Assembly (NCBI GenBank): GCA_965262365.1
Contig: OZ253541.1
Location: 248,001-312,000 of the forward strand
DNA from: UBA6522 sp965262365
GTDB lineage: Bacteria > Pseudomonadota > Gammaproteobacteria > Steroidobacterales > Rariloculaceae
Direction of reading: 5' to 3'
DNA length: 64,000 nucleotides
The translations under genes and the position numbers were made by a program. Below are positions 24,402 to 32,058 of this stretch, piece after piece. Below the pieces are notes generated by a model. That model searched no databases. It had not been told where the DNA came from and worked only from the letters and a program-made list of their open reading frames with translations. Position 1 is the first letter of the stretch. The number at the start of each line of letters is the position of its first letter.

Positions 24402-27230
24402 ATGATGGACTACAAGGACACACTCAACCTGCCGCGAACGCGCTTTCCGATGCGCGGCAACCTGGCGAAGCGAGAGCCCGAAATGCTCGAGCGCTGGGAG
24501 AAGCAGGATATCTACGGCCAGATTCGCGCCGCGGCGAAGGGTCGGCCGCGTTTCGTGCTCCATGACGGTCCGCCCTACGCCAACGGCGACATTCACCTGG
24601 GGCACGCGCTCAACCAGGTGCTCAAGGACATCATCGTCAAATCCCGCACGCTCGCCGGTTACGACGCCGCCTATATCCCCGGCTGGGACTGCCACGGGCT
24701 GCCCATCGAGCACCAGATCGAACGCCGCCTCGGCAAACTGGGCAATGGACTCGATGCCCGCGAATTCCGCAAGGCCTGCCGCGAGTTCGCCGGCGAGCAG
24801 GTGAACCGTCAGCGCATCGACCGCAAGCGCTTGGGCGCCATCGGCGACTGGGACCGTCCCTACCTGACCATGGACCGGCGATACGAAGCCGAGCAGCTTC
24901 GTGGATTTGCCAGGCTCCTGGAACGGGGCCTTGTGTTCCGCGGATACAAACCCGTGCACTGGTGCCTGAACTGCCGCTCCGCGCTGGCCGAGGCCGAGGT
25001 GGAATACAGCGACAAGCGTTCCTACGCCGTGGACGTGCGCTTTGCCGTGGTGGATCGGGGCGCGCTCGGCAAAGCGCTGGGAACGGCCGCCCCGGATTGT
25101 CCGGCGTCGATCCCGATCTGGACCACCACGGCCTGGACGCTGCCGGGCAACCGGGCCGTGGCGCTGAATGGTTCACTGCAATATGTGCTTGTGGAGACCG
25201 ATGTCGGCGCGGGCAGGGAGTGCCTGCTCATCGCCAGGGACATGCTCGAGAGCGTAGCCAACCGCTACGGAATCAACGATTGGTCAGTGGTGGGCACGGC
25301 GCCCGGCGCGGCGTTCGAGCGGTTGGAACTAATGCATCCGTTCTTCGACCGCGTCGTGCCGGTGGTGCTCGGAGAGCACGTCACCACCGACGCCGGGACC
25401 GGCGCCGTGCATACCGCGCCCGGGCATGGCCACGAAGACTTTGCGATGGGGGTTGAGTACGACTTGCCGCTGGATTGTCCAGTCGGCGGTGACGGCAGGT
25501 ACCTGCCGGGGACGCCGCTGTTTGCGGGGCAGCACATCGACGACGCCGGCCGCGGCATCGCCGACACGTTGCGCGAACGAGGCGCGCTGCTGCATACCGA
25601 ACGCGTGGACCACAGCTACCCCCACTGCTGGCGGCACCGCACTCCGGTCATCTTCCGGGCCACGCCGCAGTGGTTCATCGGCATGGATCAGGGTGGCTTG
25701 AGGGCCGAGGCGCTTGAGCAAATCACCGGGGTCGAATGGACGCCCGACTGGGGCGAGGAGCGGATCCGCGGCATGATCAAGGATCGCCCCGACTGGTGCA
25801 TTTCCAGGCAGCGCACATGGGGCGTTCCCATTCCGCTGTTCGTGCACCGGGAATCCGGCGAGATGCACCCGGATTCCGCGGCGTTGGCGCTTCAGGTGGC
25901 GGACATCGTGGAGCAACACGGTATCGACGCCTGGTTCGATCCGAGCCTGCGAGAGGTTCTGGGTGATGACGCCGAGATGTACGAGCCGGTCACCGACGTC
26001 ATGGACGTCTGGCTCGACTCAGGCTTCAGTCACCATGTTGTAGGCACGCTCTGGGACGAAGTATCCATGCCGGTGGACCTGTATCTGGAGGGCTCCGATC
26101 AGCACCGCGGCTGGTTCCAGTCAAGCCTGCTGACTTCCGTGGGCATGTACCGCCGCGCGCCCTACAGGGGCGTGCTCACCCACGGCTTCACCGTGGACGA
26201 GCAGGGCCGCAAGATGTCCAAGTCCCGGGGTAACGTCATCGAACCGAAACAGGTGTACCGTACGCTGGGTGCCGACATCCTTCGCCTGTGGGTAGCGGCC
26301 ACGGACTACCGGTCCGAGATGAGCGTCTCCGGAGAAATCCTGAAGCGGGTATCGGACGCCTACCGGCGGATGCGCAATACGCAGCGCTTCCTGCTGGGCA
26401 ACCTGCACGGGTTCGACCCTGACCGGCACCAGGTGCTCGACGACCGCATGGTTTCCCTGGATCGATGGGCGCTGGAACGTGCCCGATCGTTACAGGATGA
26501 GGTGGTGAGGGCCTACGAGCGCTATGAGTTTCACCAGATCTATCACAAGGTCCACAACTTTTGCGTAGTGGAGATGGGCGGTTTCTATCTCGACGTGATC
26601 AAGGACAGACTCTATACGACGCCCGCCGCCGGTGTGCCGCGTCGCTCGGCGCAGACGGCCATGTACCACATCGCCGAGGCCATGGTGCGGTGGCTGGCGC
26701 CTATTCTGAGCTTTACGGCGGAGGAGATCTGGCAGGAACTTCCGGGCGAGCGGGGGGATACGGTGTTGCTGTCGACCTGGCATGAGATCCCGGATCCGTG
26801 CGACAGCGAGCCTAGCGTGGACTGGCAGAAGATCCGGGAGTTTCGCCCGCGCGTCACTGGGCGCTTGGAAGACTTGCGAGCGAAAGGCACCATCGGCTCG
26901 TCGCTCGATGCTGACGTCAAAATCCACTGCGCCGGATCGCTGGCGGCAACACTGAAACAACTGGGGGACGAATTGCGTTTCGTTTTCATCACCTCAAGTG
27001 CCAATGTCCTGACTCCCTCGGAATTTCTTCCTCCAGAACTCTCGGGTTCACAGGCAGTTGCAACCACGGACATAAAGCCTGGAGTCGTGATTGTTACCAG
27101 CGGCAACGACAAGTGTCTGCGCTGCTGGCACAAGCGCGCCGACGTGGGGCAGAACGCGGAACACCCGGAACTGTGCGGCCGCTGCGTAATCAACGTCGAC
27201 GGACCGGGTGAGATGAGGGTTTTCGCATGA
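24402..27230 (+). CDS. ileS: Isoleucyl-tRNA synthetase
   Basis: 942 residues, full length for the bacterial enzyme. Class I signatures: HLGH in GDIHLGHALN (about residue 65) and KMSKS at about 604. GWDCHGLPIEHQ belongs to the Rossmann core, and the CP1 editing domain has WTTTAWTLPGNRA. The C-terminal Zn motif CLRCWHKRADVG...CGRCV is complete. Two adjacent ATGs (24402, 24405) can start it. Its stop overlaps lspA by ATGA. Confidence 0.97.
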   Translation: MMDYKDTLNLPRTRFPMRGNLAKREPEMLERWEKQDIYGQIRAAAKGRPRFVLHDGPPYANGDIHLGHALNQVLKDIIVKSRTLAGYDAAYIPGWDCHGLPIEHQIERRLGKLGNGLDAREFRKACREFAGEQVNRQRIDRKRLGAIGDWDRPYLTMDRRYEAEQLRGFARLLERGLVFRGYKPVHWCLNCRSALAEAEVEYSDKRSYAVDVRFAVVDRGALGKALGTAAPDCPASIPIWTTTAWTLPGNRAVALNGSLQYVLVETDVGAGRECLLIARDMLESVANRYGINDWSVVGTAPGAAFERLELMHPFFDRVVPVVLGEHVTTDAGTGAVHTAPGHGHEDFAMGVEYDLPLDCPVGGDGRYLPGTPLFAGQHIDDAGRGIADTLRERGALLHTERVDHSYPHCWRHRTPVIFRATPQWFIGMDQGGLRAEALEQITGVEWTPDWGEERIRGMIKDRPDWCISRQRTWGVPIPLFVHRESGEMHPDSAALALQVADIVEQHGIDAWFDPSLREVLGDDAEMYEPVTDVMDVWLDSGFSHHVVGTLWDEVSMPVDLYLEGSDQHRGWFQSSLLTSVGMYRRAPYRGVLTHGFTVDEQGRKMSKSRGNVIEPKQVYRTLGADILRLWVAATDYRSEMSVSGEILKRVSDAYRRMRNTQRFLLGNLHGFDPDRHQVLDDRMVSLDRWALERARSLQDEVVRAYERYEFHQIYHKVHNFCVVEMGGFYLDVIKDRLYTTPAAGVPRRSAQTAMYHIAEAMVRWLAPILSFTAEEIWQELPGERGDTVLLSTWHEIPDPCDSEPSVDWQKIREFRPRVTGRLEDLRAKGTIGSSLDADVKIHCAGSLAATLKQLGDELRFVFITSSANVLTPSEFLPPELSGSQAVATTDIKPGVVIVTSGNDKCLRCWHKRADVGQNAEHPELCGRCVINVDGPGEMRVFA

Positions 27231-27748
27231 GTTCAAGCAAGGGCACCGGAAAATCGCTGCAGGTGGGCGCCTGGGCCTGGTTGTGGCTCACACTGGCCGT
27301 CATTCTGCTGGACCAGTGGACGAAGTGGCTGATCACCAGCAACTTCGTGGAGTTCCAGTCCGTCACCCTGTTGTCGGTGTTCGATCTGGTGCGGCTCCAT
27401 AACGAAGGCGCGGCGTTCAGCTTCCTGAGCAATGCGTCGGGATGGCAGCGGTGGATGTTCACGGTGCTGGGGATCGGCGTGAGCGCGGTCCTGGCAGTTT
27501 GGCTGAAGCGCCTGCCCGCCCGCGGTCAGCACCGCCTGGCGGCGGCGTTGGCGCTGATCATCGGCGGTGCGATTGGAAACGTCATCGACCGGATCCTGCT
27601 GGGCCACGTGGTCGACTTCATTCATGTTCATTATCAACAGTGGTATTTTCCGGCGTTCAATGTCGCTGATTCGTCGATCACCGTCGGCGCGGGATTGCTG
27701 ATCCTGGATAGCCTGCTGAGCGGCAGGCGTACGACCGCGACGAACTGA
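27227..27748 (+). CDS. lspA: Lipoprotein signal peptidase (signal peptidase II)
   Basis: 173 residues and four membrane segments. DQWTKWLI, NEGAAFSFLS, then the catalytic Asp motifs GNVIDRILLGHVVDFI and FNVADSSITVG are all present. It cleaves the signal peptide of prolipoproteins such as the sulfatase encoded at 15167-16810. It overlaps ileS (ATGA). In related genomes fkpB and ispH follow; here a DUF1538 cassette starts 34 bp downstream. Confidence 0.97.
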   Translation: MSSSKGTGKSLQVGAWAWLWLTLAVILLDQWTKWLITSNFVEFQSVTLLSVFDLVRLHNEGAAFSFLSNASGWQRWMFTVLGIGVSAVLAVWLKRLPARGQHRLAAALALIIGGAIGNVIDRILLGHVVDFIHVHYQQWYFPAFNVADSSITVGAGLLILDSLLSGRRTTATN

Positions 27749-27782
27749 CCGACCAAGGGTTCGCGGTGTCCGGGGGAAGCGG

Positions 27783-28517
27783 GTGACGAAGAATCTGGAC
27801 GCGCTCGCGCGGCGGTTCGCCGGGGCGTCACGCGATCTGGCCCCCATCATCATCGTCATCGCGTTCTTTCAGATCGCGGTGCTGCAGCAACCCTTCCCGA
27901 ACCTCGCCGGCGTGGCGGTGGGCCTGGTGTGCGTGGTTGCGGGGTTGGCGCTGTTCATCCAGGGACTCGAACTCGGACTGTTTCCACTGGGCGAGGCGAT
28001 CGCCCATGCGTTCGTCAAGAAGGGCAGCGCGGCGGCGTTGCTGGCATTCGCCTTCTGTCTCGGCTTCGGGACCACGGTTGCGGAACCGGCGTTGATCGCC
28101 GTCGGCGCCGAGGCGGCCGAGGTGGCAGCCGAGGCAGGGGCTATTGCGGCGACGGATGAAGCCCGGCTGCGCTACGCCTTCGAGCTGAGAATGGTCGTGG
28201 CGTGTTCGGTCGGATTGGCCATCGTGCTGGGCGTGCTGCGTATCCTCAAGGGCTGGCCTCTTCACCGCTTGATTATTGGCGGCTACGTGCTGGTGACGGT
28301 AATGACGTTTTTTGCCCCGGACGAGATCATCGGTGTGGCCTACGATTCCGGCGGGGTCACCACCAGTACGATCACCGTGCCGCTCGTGACTGCGCTGGGT
28401 GTGGGGCTGGCGTCGTCCCTCAAGGGCCGAAACCCGATGCTGGACGGTTTTGGTCTGATCGCCTTCGCGAGCCTTACACCGATGATCTTCGTGCTCGCGT
28501 ACGGGATGGTGGCTTGA
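27783..28517 (+). CDS. DUF1538 membrane protein, first copy
   Basis: 244 residues from a GTG, strongly hydrophobic with about seven predicted membrane segments. GFGTTVAEPALIAVGAEAAEV in the first half and VAYDSGGVTTSTITVPLVTALG in the second are DUF1538 hallmarks. The conserved Asp-Ser-Gly-Gly and Thr-rich re-entrant-looking segments suggest a small-solute or ion path, but no substrate is established. Its partner at 28563-29354 has the same plan. The two would form a two-component membrane unit (in some bacteria DUF1538 is duplicated within one protein). It lies 34 bp after lspA and may share its transcript. Confidence 0.8.
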   Translation: MTKNLDALARRFAGASRDLAPIIIVIAFFQIAVLQQPFPNLAGVAVGLVCVVAGLALFIQGLELGLFPLGEAIAHAFVKKGSAAALLAFAFCLGFGTTVAEPALIAVGAEAAEVAAEAGAIAATDEARLRYAFELRMVVACSVGLAIVLGVLRILKGWPLHRLIIGGYVLVTVMTFFAPDEIIGVAYDSGGVTTSTITVPLVTALGVGLASSLKGRNPMLDGFGLIAFASLTPMIFVLAYGMVA

Positions 28518-28562
28518 TGTTCTGCGGGATAGCGGCGCGATGGCCTGCGGGGTGCTGAGCTG

Positions 28563-29354
28563 ATGGAATTCGTGCTGACCCTGGTTCAGACGGGTGTATC
28601 CACGTCCTTTGACGTGGCGCCGATCATCGCGATTCTGGTCCTGTTCCAGGTGGCCGTGCTGCGCCGCAGGATTCCCAACCTGAAGCGCATCGTCATGGGT
28701 TTCGTCTATGTCCTGCTGGGACTGACATTGTTCCTGGTCGGTATCGAGCAGGCGCTGTTCCCGATCGGGGAGACCATGGCGACGCAACTGACCGCCGCTG
28801 CGGTTACGGATCCCGCGGCGGCGAGCGTCCAGTGGGACGATTACATGCTGGTCTACGCCTTTGCCTTCGCCATCGGTTTTGCCACCACCGTGGCCGAACC
28901 CTCGCTCATCGCGGTCGCACTCAAGGCGGAGGAGGTCTCCGGCGGTGCGGTGGGCGCCCAGGGCTTGCGTTTTGCCGTGGCGCTGGGAGTCGCCGTGGGC
29001 GTGGCCCTGGGGTGTTTCCGCATTGTCACGGGCACGCCGCTACCGTGGTACATCGTCGGCGCCTACGCCGTGGTCATCGTGCAGACGTTTCGTTCCAGCC
29101 GAACCATCGTTCCGCTGGCGTACGACAGCGGCGGCGTGACCACGTCCACGGTGACGGTTCCAGTGCTGGCGGCCCTGGGCCTGGGGCTTGCAGCCTCGGT
29201 CCCCGGGCGCAATCCGCTGATCGATGGATTCGGCCTGATCGCGTTTGCCAGCGTTTTTCCCATCATGTCCGTACTCGGCTACGCCATGATCGTTCCACTT
29301 GTCTCGCGCCTGCGCGGCGCCAACATGGGCCTCAGAAGGAGATCCCAGTCATGA
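28563..29354 (+). CDS. DUF1538 membrane protein, second copy
   Basis: 263 residues and about seven membrane segments. It shares with its neighbour IGFATTVAEPSLIAVALKAEEV, LAYDSGGVTTSTVTVPVLAALG and PGRNPLIDGFGLIAFASVFPIM. The N-terminus adds FDVAPIIAILVLFQVAVLRRRIPN, closely parallel to LAPIIIVIAFFQIAVLQQPFPN in the first copy, so the pair arose by duplication. Its TGA overlaps the start of the PII-like gene (ATGA), implying coupled translation of membrane and regulatory subunits. Confidence 0.8.
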   Translation: MEFVLTLVQTGVSTSFDVAPIIAILVLFQVAVLRRRIPNLKRIVMGFVYVLLGLTLFLVGIEQALFPIGETMATQLTAAAVTDPAAASVQWDDYMLVYAFAFAIGFATTVAEPSLIAVALKAEEVSGGAVGAQGLRFAVALGVAVGVALGCFRIVTGTPLPWYIVGAYAVVIVQTFRSSRTIVPLAYDSGGVTTSTVTVPVLAALGLGLAASVPGRNPLIDGFGLIAFASVFPIMSVLGYAMIVPLVSRLRGANMGLRRRSQS

Positions 29355-29701
29355 GAATGAAGCTCATCGTCGTCCTTGCTCCGGACGACAAGACCGATAC
29401 CATCATCGACGCGGCGAGGGAGGGTGGCGCCACCGGCGCTACGGTGATTACCAGTGTGCGCGGCGAGGGCCTGAAACCGGAGAAGTCCTTTCTCGGACTT
29501 GAGATCACCTCCAAGAGAGACTTGCTGCTGTTTCTGGTGGTGGAAGAACGATCGCAGGAGATTTTGGAGCGTATTCGCGACGTTGGCCGTTTCGACGAAG
29601 ATCCCGGAGCAGGGGTGGCATTCCAGATTGCCATCGAAGACGTGGTAGGTCTCACCACGCAATTGCCGATCATGATGAAAGAAGTGGAGGACGAACTATG
29701 A
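29351..29701 (+). CDS. PII-like (GlnB-fold) regulatory protein
   Basis: 116 residues, the size of GlnB. MKLIVVLAPDDKTDTIIDAAREGGATGATVITSVRGEG follows the PII ferredoxin-like pattern beta1-alpha1-beta2 leading into a T-loop. LLLFLVVEERSQEILERIRDVGRFDEDPGAGVAFQIAIEDVVGL corresponds to the second half. The GlnB uridylylation Tyr motif is absent, so it is a divergent PII or PII-like protein. Such proteins gate a membrane partner in response to nucleotides or small ligands. The partner here should be the DUF1538 pair. It overlaps both neighbours by ATGA. Confidence 0.78.
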   Translation: MRMKLIVVLAPDDKTDTIIDAAREGGATGATVITSVRGEGLKPEKSFLGLEITSKRDLLLFLVVEERSQEILERIRDVGRFDEDPGAGVAFQIAIEDVVGLTTQLPIMMKEVEDEL

Positions 29702-30117
29702 CTTACAAGCGCAACATTCACGTCAGCGAGGTGATGATCGGCGACCTGCACACCATCGACGGGCTTGCAACCGTCACCGACGCCGTGGCGATCATGCAGG
29801 AACACTCGATCAGTTCGCTGGTGGTCAACCCACGAAATGAGGACGATGAGGCGGGACTCATCGATGTGGTCGACATTGCGCGGGAGGTGATTGCAAGGAA
29901 CCGCGCGCCGGACCGGGTACACGTTTATGAAGTGATGACCAAGCCCGTCGTCACGATCCCGTCCACCATGCTGGTGCGCTACGCCGCGCGGCACCTGGTG
30001 ACGCTGGGAATCTCCCGGGCATTGGTGGTGGAACAGGAGCGAAACGTAGTCGGTATGGTGACGTTGCGGGACCTGGTGGTTGCGCGGATAACGGCATCGG
30101 AGAGAGGGGCTTCGTAG
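29698..30117 (+). CDS. Twin CBS-domain protein
   Basis: 139 residues, essentially two CBS motifs: VSEVMIGDLHTIDGLATVTDAVAIMQEHSISSLVV (about 10-45) and VYEVMTKPVVTIPSTMLVRYAARHLVTLGISRALVVEQERNVVGMVTLRDLV (about 80-130). CBS pairs bind adenosine nucleotides and often regulate channels and transporters. It starts inside the end of the PII-like gene (ATGA). A dual regulatory input (PII-like plus CBS) on the DUF1538 membrane unit is the natural reading. It is the last gene of the run. Confidence 0.88.
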   Translation: MTYKRNIHVSEVMIGDLHTIDGLATVTDAVAIMQEHSISSLVVNPRNEDDEAGLIDVVDIAREVIARNRAPDRVHVYEVMTKPVVTIPSTMLVRYAARHLVTLGISRALVVEQERNVVGMVTLRDLVVARITASERGAS

Positions 30118-30414
30118 ATCGCGGTGGTTTCATCGTCCAAGTGATGTGCGAGCATCGCCACCTAGCTCGCTTAGCGTTTGAGCCATTCCATCTCAATCTC
30201 AGTACCGAAAAAAGGCCCTGCACCTTTCGATGCAGGGCCTTCGTTGAGGCGCTCCAAGCGAGTTGTCATCGCGGGGTAGAGCCTGCTGCCCGCAGGCAGT
30301 CTTGCAAGCCCGAATTATCGGGAACACGGTAATTGTCGCGCTTCCAGGCACCCGAATCAAGCGCTGTGCTGCGCTCGTGGCCGACCCAATTGAGCCCGGC
30401 TTTTGGCGCACCCC
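30118..30414. other. Intergenic region between the CBS gene and the MazF-like toxin
   Basis: About 300 bp between convergent genes. It contains one strong terminator hairpin at 30212-30241 and no supported reading frame. Confidence 0.6.
30212..30241 (-). terminator. Rho-independent terminator for the minus-strand toxin gene
   Basis: Perfect 11-bp stem aaggccctgca/tgcagggcctt with an 8-base loop. On the minus strand it is followed by a T run (ttttttcgg), so it terminates transcription coming from the MazF-like gene. Confidence 0.8.
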
Positions 30415-30822
30415 TCATTCGGTCAGCCCCAGCGCGATCGCGACACAGCCGCGTATGGCCGCGAGGTCGTCGGCGGTAACCGACTCGGCCACGTAGATTC
30501 GCCTTCCATCCCCGCTTTTCCCAATCAGGACGCGGTCCAAGCGTTCCAGCGATACCGTCGCCACCACGTCGCACTTTGCCCACGTTTCGCTTCTGGCCAA
30601 TTTTCCGGGAAGCGACTGCGGGTCCATCCTATGGTGATATGGCTCCACCGGATTCGGGACCTTCGTGCTCAGGGGCACGACAGTGCAAAGCGGATGCCCG
30701 CGTCGAAACCTCGGCGAGATCACAACCACGGGCCGCTTCTTGACCATTTCCGGAGGTTTGAAACCCGTGTCGAAATTGCAGATCAGTAACTGACCGGGTT
30801 TGGGGTAAAAGTAGAACGGCAT
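30415..30822 (-). CDS. MazF/PemK-like endoribonuclease toxin, apparently without antitoxin
   Basis: 135 residues from ATG 30822 (a TTG three codons upstream is also in frame). PKPGQLLICNF, KKRPVVVISP and CTVVPLSTK form the MazF/PemK barrel start, followed by ARSETWAKCDVVATVSLERLDRVL. MazF toxins cleave mRNA at short motifs. No antitoxin frame of the MazE or PemI type is visible upstream, where a TnpB element has inserted 70 bp away. It may be a solitary member or one whose partner was lost. The minus-strand terminator at 30212 ends this unit. Confidence 0.75.
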   Translation of the reverse strand: MPFYFYPKPGQLLICNFDTGFKPPEMVKKRPVVVISPRFRRGHPLCTVVPLSTKVPNPVEPYHHRMDPQSLPGKLARSETWAKCDVVATVSLERLDRVLIGKSGDGRRIYVAESVTADDLAAIRGCVAIALGLTE

Positions 30823-30886
30823 CGTGGACAAGAGGCGCTCTCACTGCCGCAATCGCCCTCAAGACTTCTCATGAGCGAACGTCGAA

Positions 30887-30892
30887 TCTCAT
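30887..30892. repeat. 6-bp target-site duplication, left copy
   Basis: tctcat directly abuts the left inverted repeat of the TnpB element and recurs at 32002-32007 directly after the right one. Confidence 0.8.
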
Positions 30893-30916
30893 TGGGACTT
30901 ATATACATAGGTTGAC
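30893..30916. repeat. TnpB element, left inverted repeat
   Basis: Begins tgggacttatatacatagg at 30893. All 24 bases match the reverse complement of 31978-32001. It holds the inner palindrome tatata. Confidence 0.92.
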
Positions 30917-30919
30917 GGC

Positions 30920-31912
30920 TCACGCCGCCCTCCGTCGGTATACATGTTGACGGTTCGTCGGAGTGGCCAGCGCCAACGCTCCTCGCCGTCCAGCCGCGCC
31001 TGTCGCCGACGCCATGATATTCAACGCGGCATTCACGTCCGCGTTGCCCTTGTGTCCGCAATGGACACACTCGAATTCCGATTGAGACCTGCGGCTCGCC
31101 GGATCGACCCTGCCGCAGCGCCTACACGTCTGGCTAGTGTACATGGGCGGAACCACCTCCACGTGCGCCGCCTTGTACTCAAGCATCCGTCGCAATTGCG
31201 ACCAGCCGGTGCTCAGGATTTCCCGGTTGAGTCCCGCTTTCTGCCCGACGTTGCGGCCCGGATGCTCCGCCGAGCCCCTGGCGGATCGGGTCATGGCCTT
31301 CGTCTTCATGTCCACGCCGAGGGCCAGCCCGTTGTCCGGGCGGGCCACCGCAGATACCTTGTAGACAATCACGCAGTACCAGTTCCCGTTTACGCGCTTG
31401 ACCGTCGCCTTGACCGGCGGGCACCCGGCATGGGGGTTGCCGCCCCGACGGGACAGCTTGATCCGCCCCACCTTCGGCACGCTCAACACGCCGTCGCGCA
31501 CGCGCACATCCTGCGGAATGGTGAAGCTGTCGTCACCGCGCCGTGCCTTGAAACGGGGGAACCCGCCGCCGGCGAAGGCGCGTTTCCATGCCTCCGCCTG
31601 ATACTTGAGCACGTACCGAACGGGCGCGTACGGCAACCGCTGCAGCCACGGCGGCTCGCGCCGCAGCGCCGTGAACCGCACGCCCATGGACTGAAAACTC
31701 ACCGACGGCGGGGACGGTTTGTCAAGGACAAGCCCGGCGTCGAACATGGCCTTGCGGAGCTTGTAAGTCGCGTAGTCCCGTCGATTGCGAGCGAGGAAAT
31801 GGTTCCAGACGTACCGGCAGGCGCCGGCGATTTGGACGAGCTTGCGATGCCTGGCCCGCGTTCCGGGATGAAGCCGATACGTGACGGATCGAAATTCGGT
31901 GGCATCGTTCAC
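30920..31912 (-). CDS. tnpB: TnpB (RNA-guided nuclease family) with an internal deletion
   Basis: 330 residues from a GTG. The N-terminal TnpB fold is intact: RLHPGTRARHRKLVQIAGACRYVWNHFLA, then YAPVRYVLKYQAEAWKRAF and GFPRFKARRGDDSFTIP. RuvC-I Asp is in LALGVDMKTKA. The C-terminal Zn finger (CRRCG...CVHCG) and RuvC-III NADVNAALNIM are present. Between GVDM and the segment SARGSAEHPGRNVGQKAGLNREILSTGW, a normal TnpB has about 70-100 residues including the RuvC-II Glu (VxEDLxxxNM). Here that part is missing in frame. The nuclease should therefore be inactive, while RNA and DNA binding might persist. Confidence 0.85.
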   Translation of the reverse strand: MNDATEFRSVTYRLHPGTRARHRKLVQIAGACRYVWNHFLARNRRDYATYKLRKAMFDAGLVLDKPSPPSVSFQSMGVRFTALRREPPWLQRLPYAPVRYVLKYQAEAWKRAFAGGGFPRFKARRGDDSFTIPQDVRVRDGVLSVPKVGRIKLSRRGGNPHAGCPPVKATVKRVNGNWYCVIVYKVSAVARPDNGLALGVDMKTKAMTRSARGSAEHPGRNVGQKAGLNREILSTGWSQLRRMLEYKAAHVEVVPPMYTSQTCRRCGRVDPASRRSQSEFECVHCGHKGNADVNAALNIMASATGAAGRRGALALATPTNRQHVYRRRAA

Positions 31913-31977
31913 GCGGTGGATGCTACCGTCATCCCGCAGGCATCGGAACGGTCAAATGTGGCCATTTACGCCATTTT

Positions 31978-32001
31978 GTCAACCTATGTATATAAGTCCC
32001 A
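31978..32001. repeat. TnpB element, right inverted repeat
   Basis: Ends ctatgtatataagtccca at 32001 and is the exact inverted match to 30893-30916. Confidence 0.92.
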
Positions 32002-32007
32002 TCTCAT
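32002..32007. repeat. 6-bp target-site duplication, right copy
   Basis: tctcat directly after the right inverted repeat, matching 30887-30892. Confidence 0.8.
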
Positions 32008-32058
32008 TCATGAATCCGCGGTGCCCGTCGCCGTAACGACCTGAGCGGTTCACGGTTG

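Larger units (their letters stand above)
30893..32001 (-). mobile_element. TnpB-only element with 24-bp terminal inverted repeats
   Basis: 1109 bp. Perfect 24-bp inverted repeats at 30893-30916 and 31978-32001 are flanked by a 6-bp direct repeat tctcat. It contains a single minus-strand tnpB and no DDE or HUH transposase. IS200/IS605 and IS607 elements, the usual carriers of tnpB, lack long terminal inverted repeats and target duplications. This element must therefore have been moved by a DDE transposase acting in trans. Confidence 0.85.

Noticed and set aside
23250..24959. 569-codon minus-strand frame
   Set aside because: Lies opposite murJ, ribF and ileS, which are unambiguous. No recognisable domain.
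30118..32050. Toxin-antitoxin pair
   Set aside because: The MazF-like toxin has no neighbouring frame with MazE, PemI or other antitoxin features, so only a solitary toxin is claimed.
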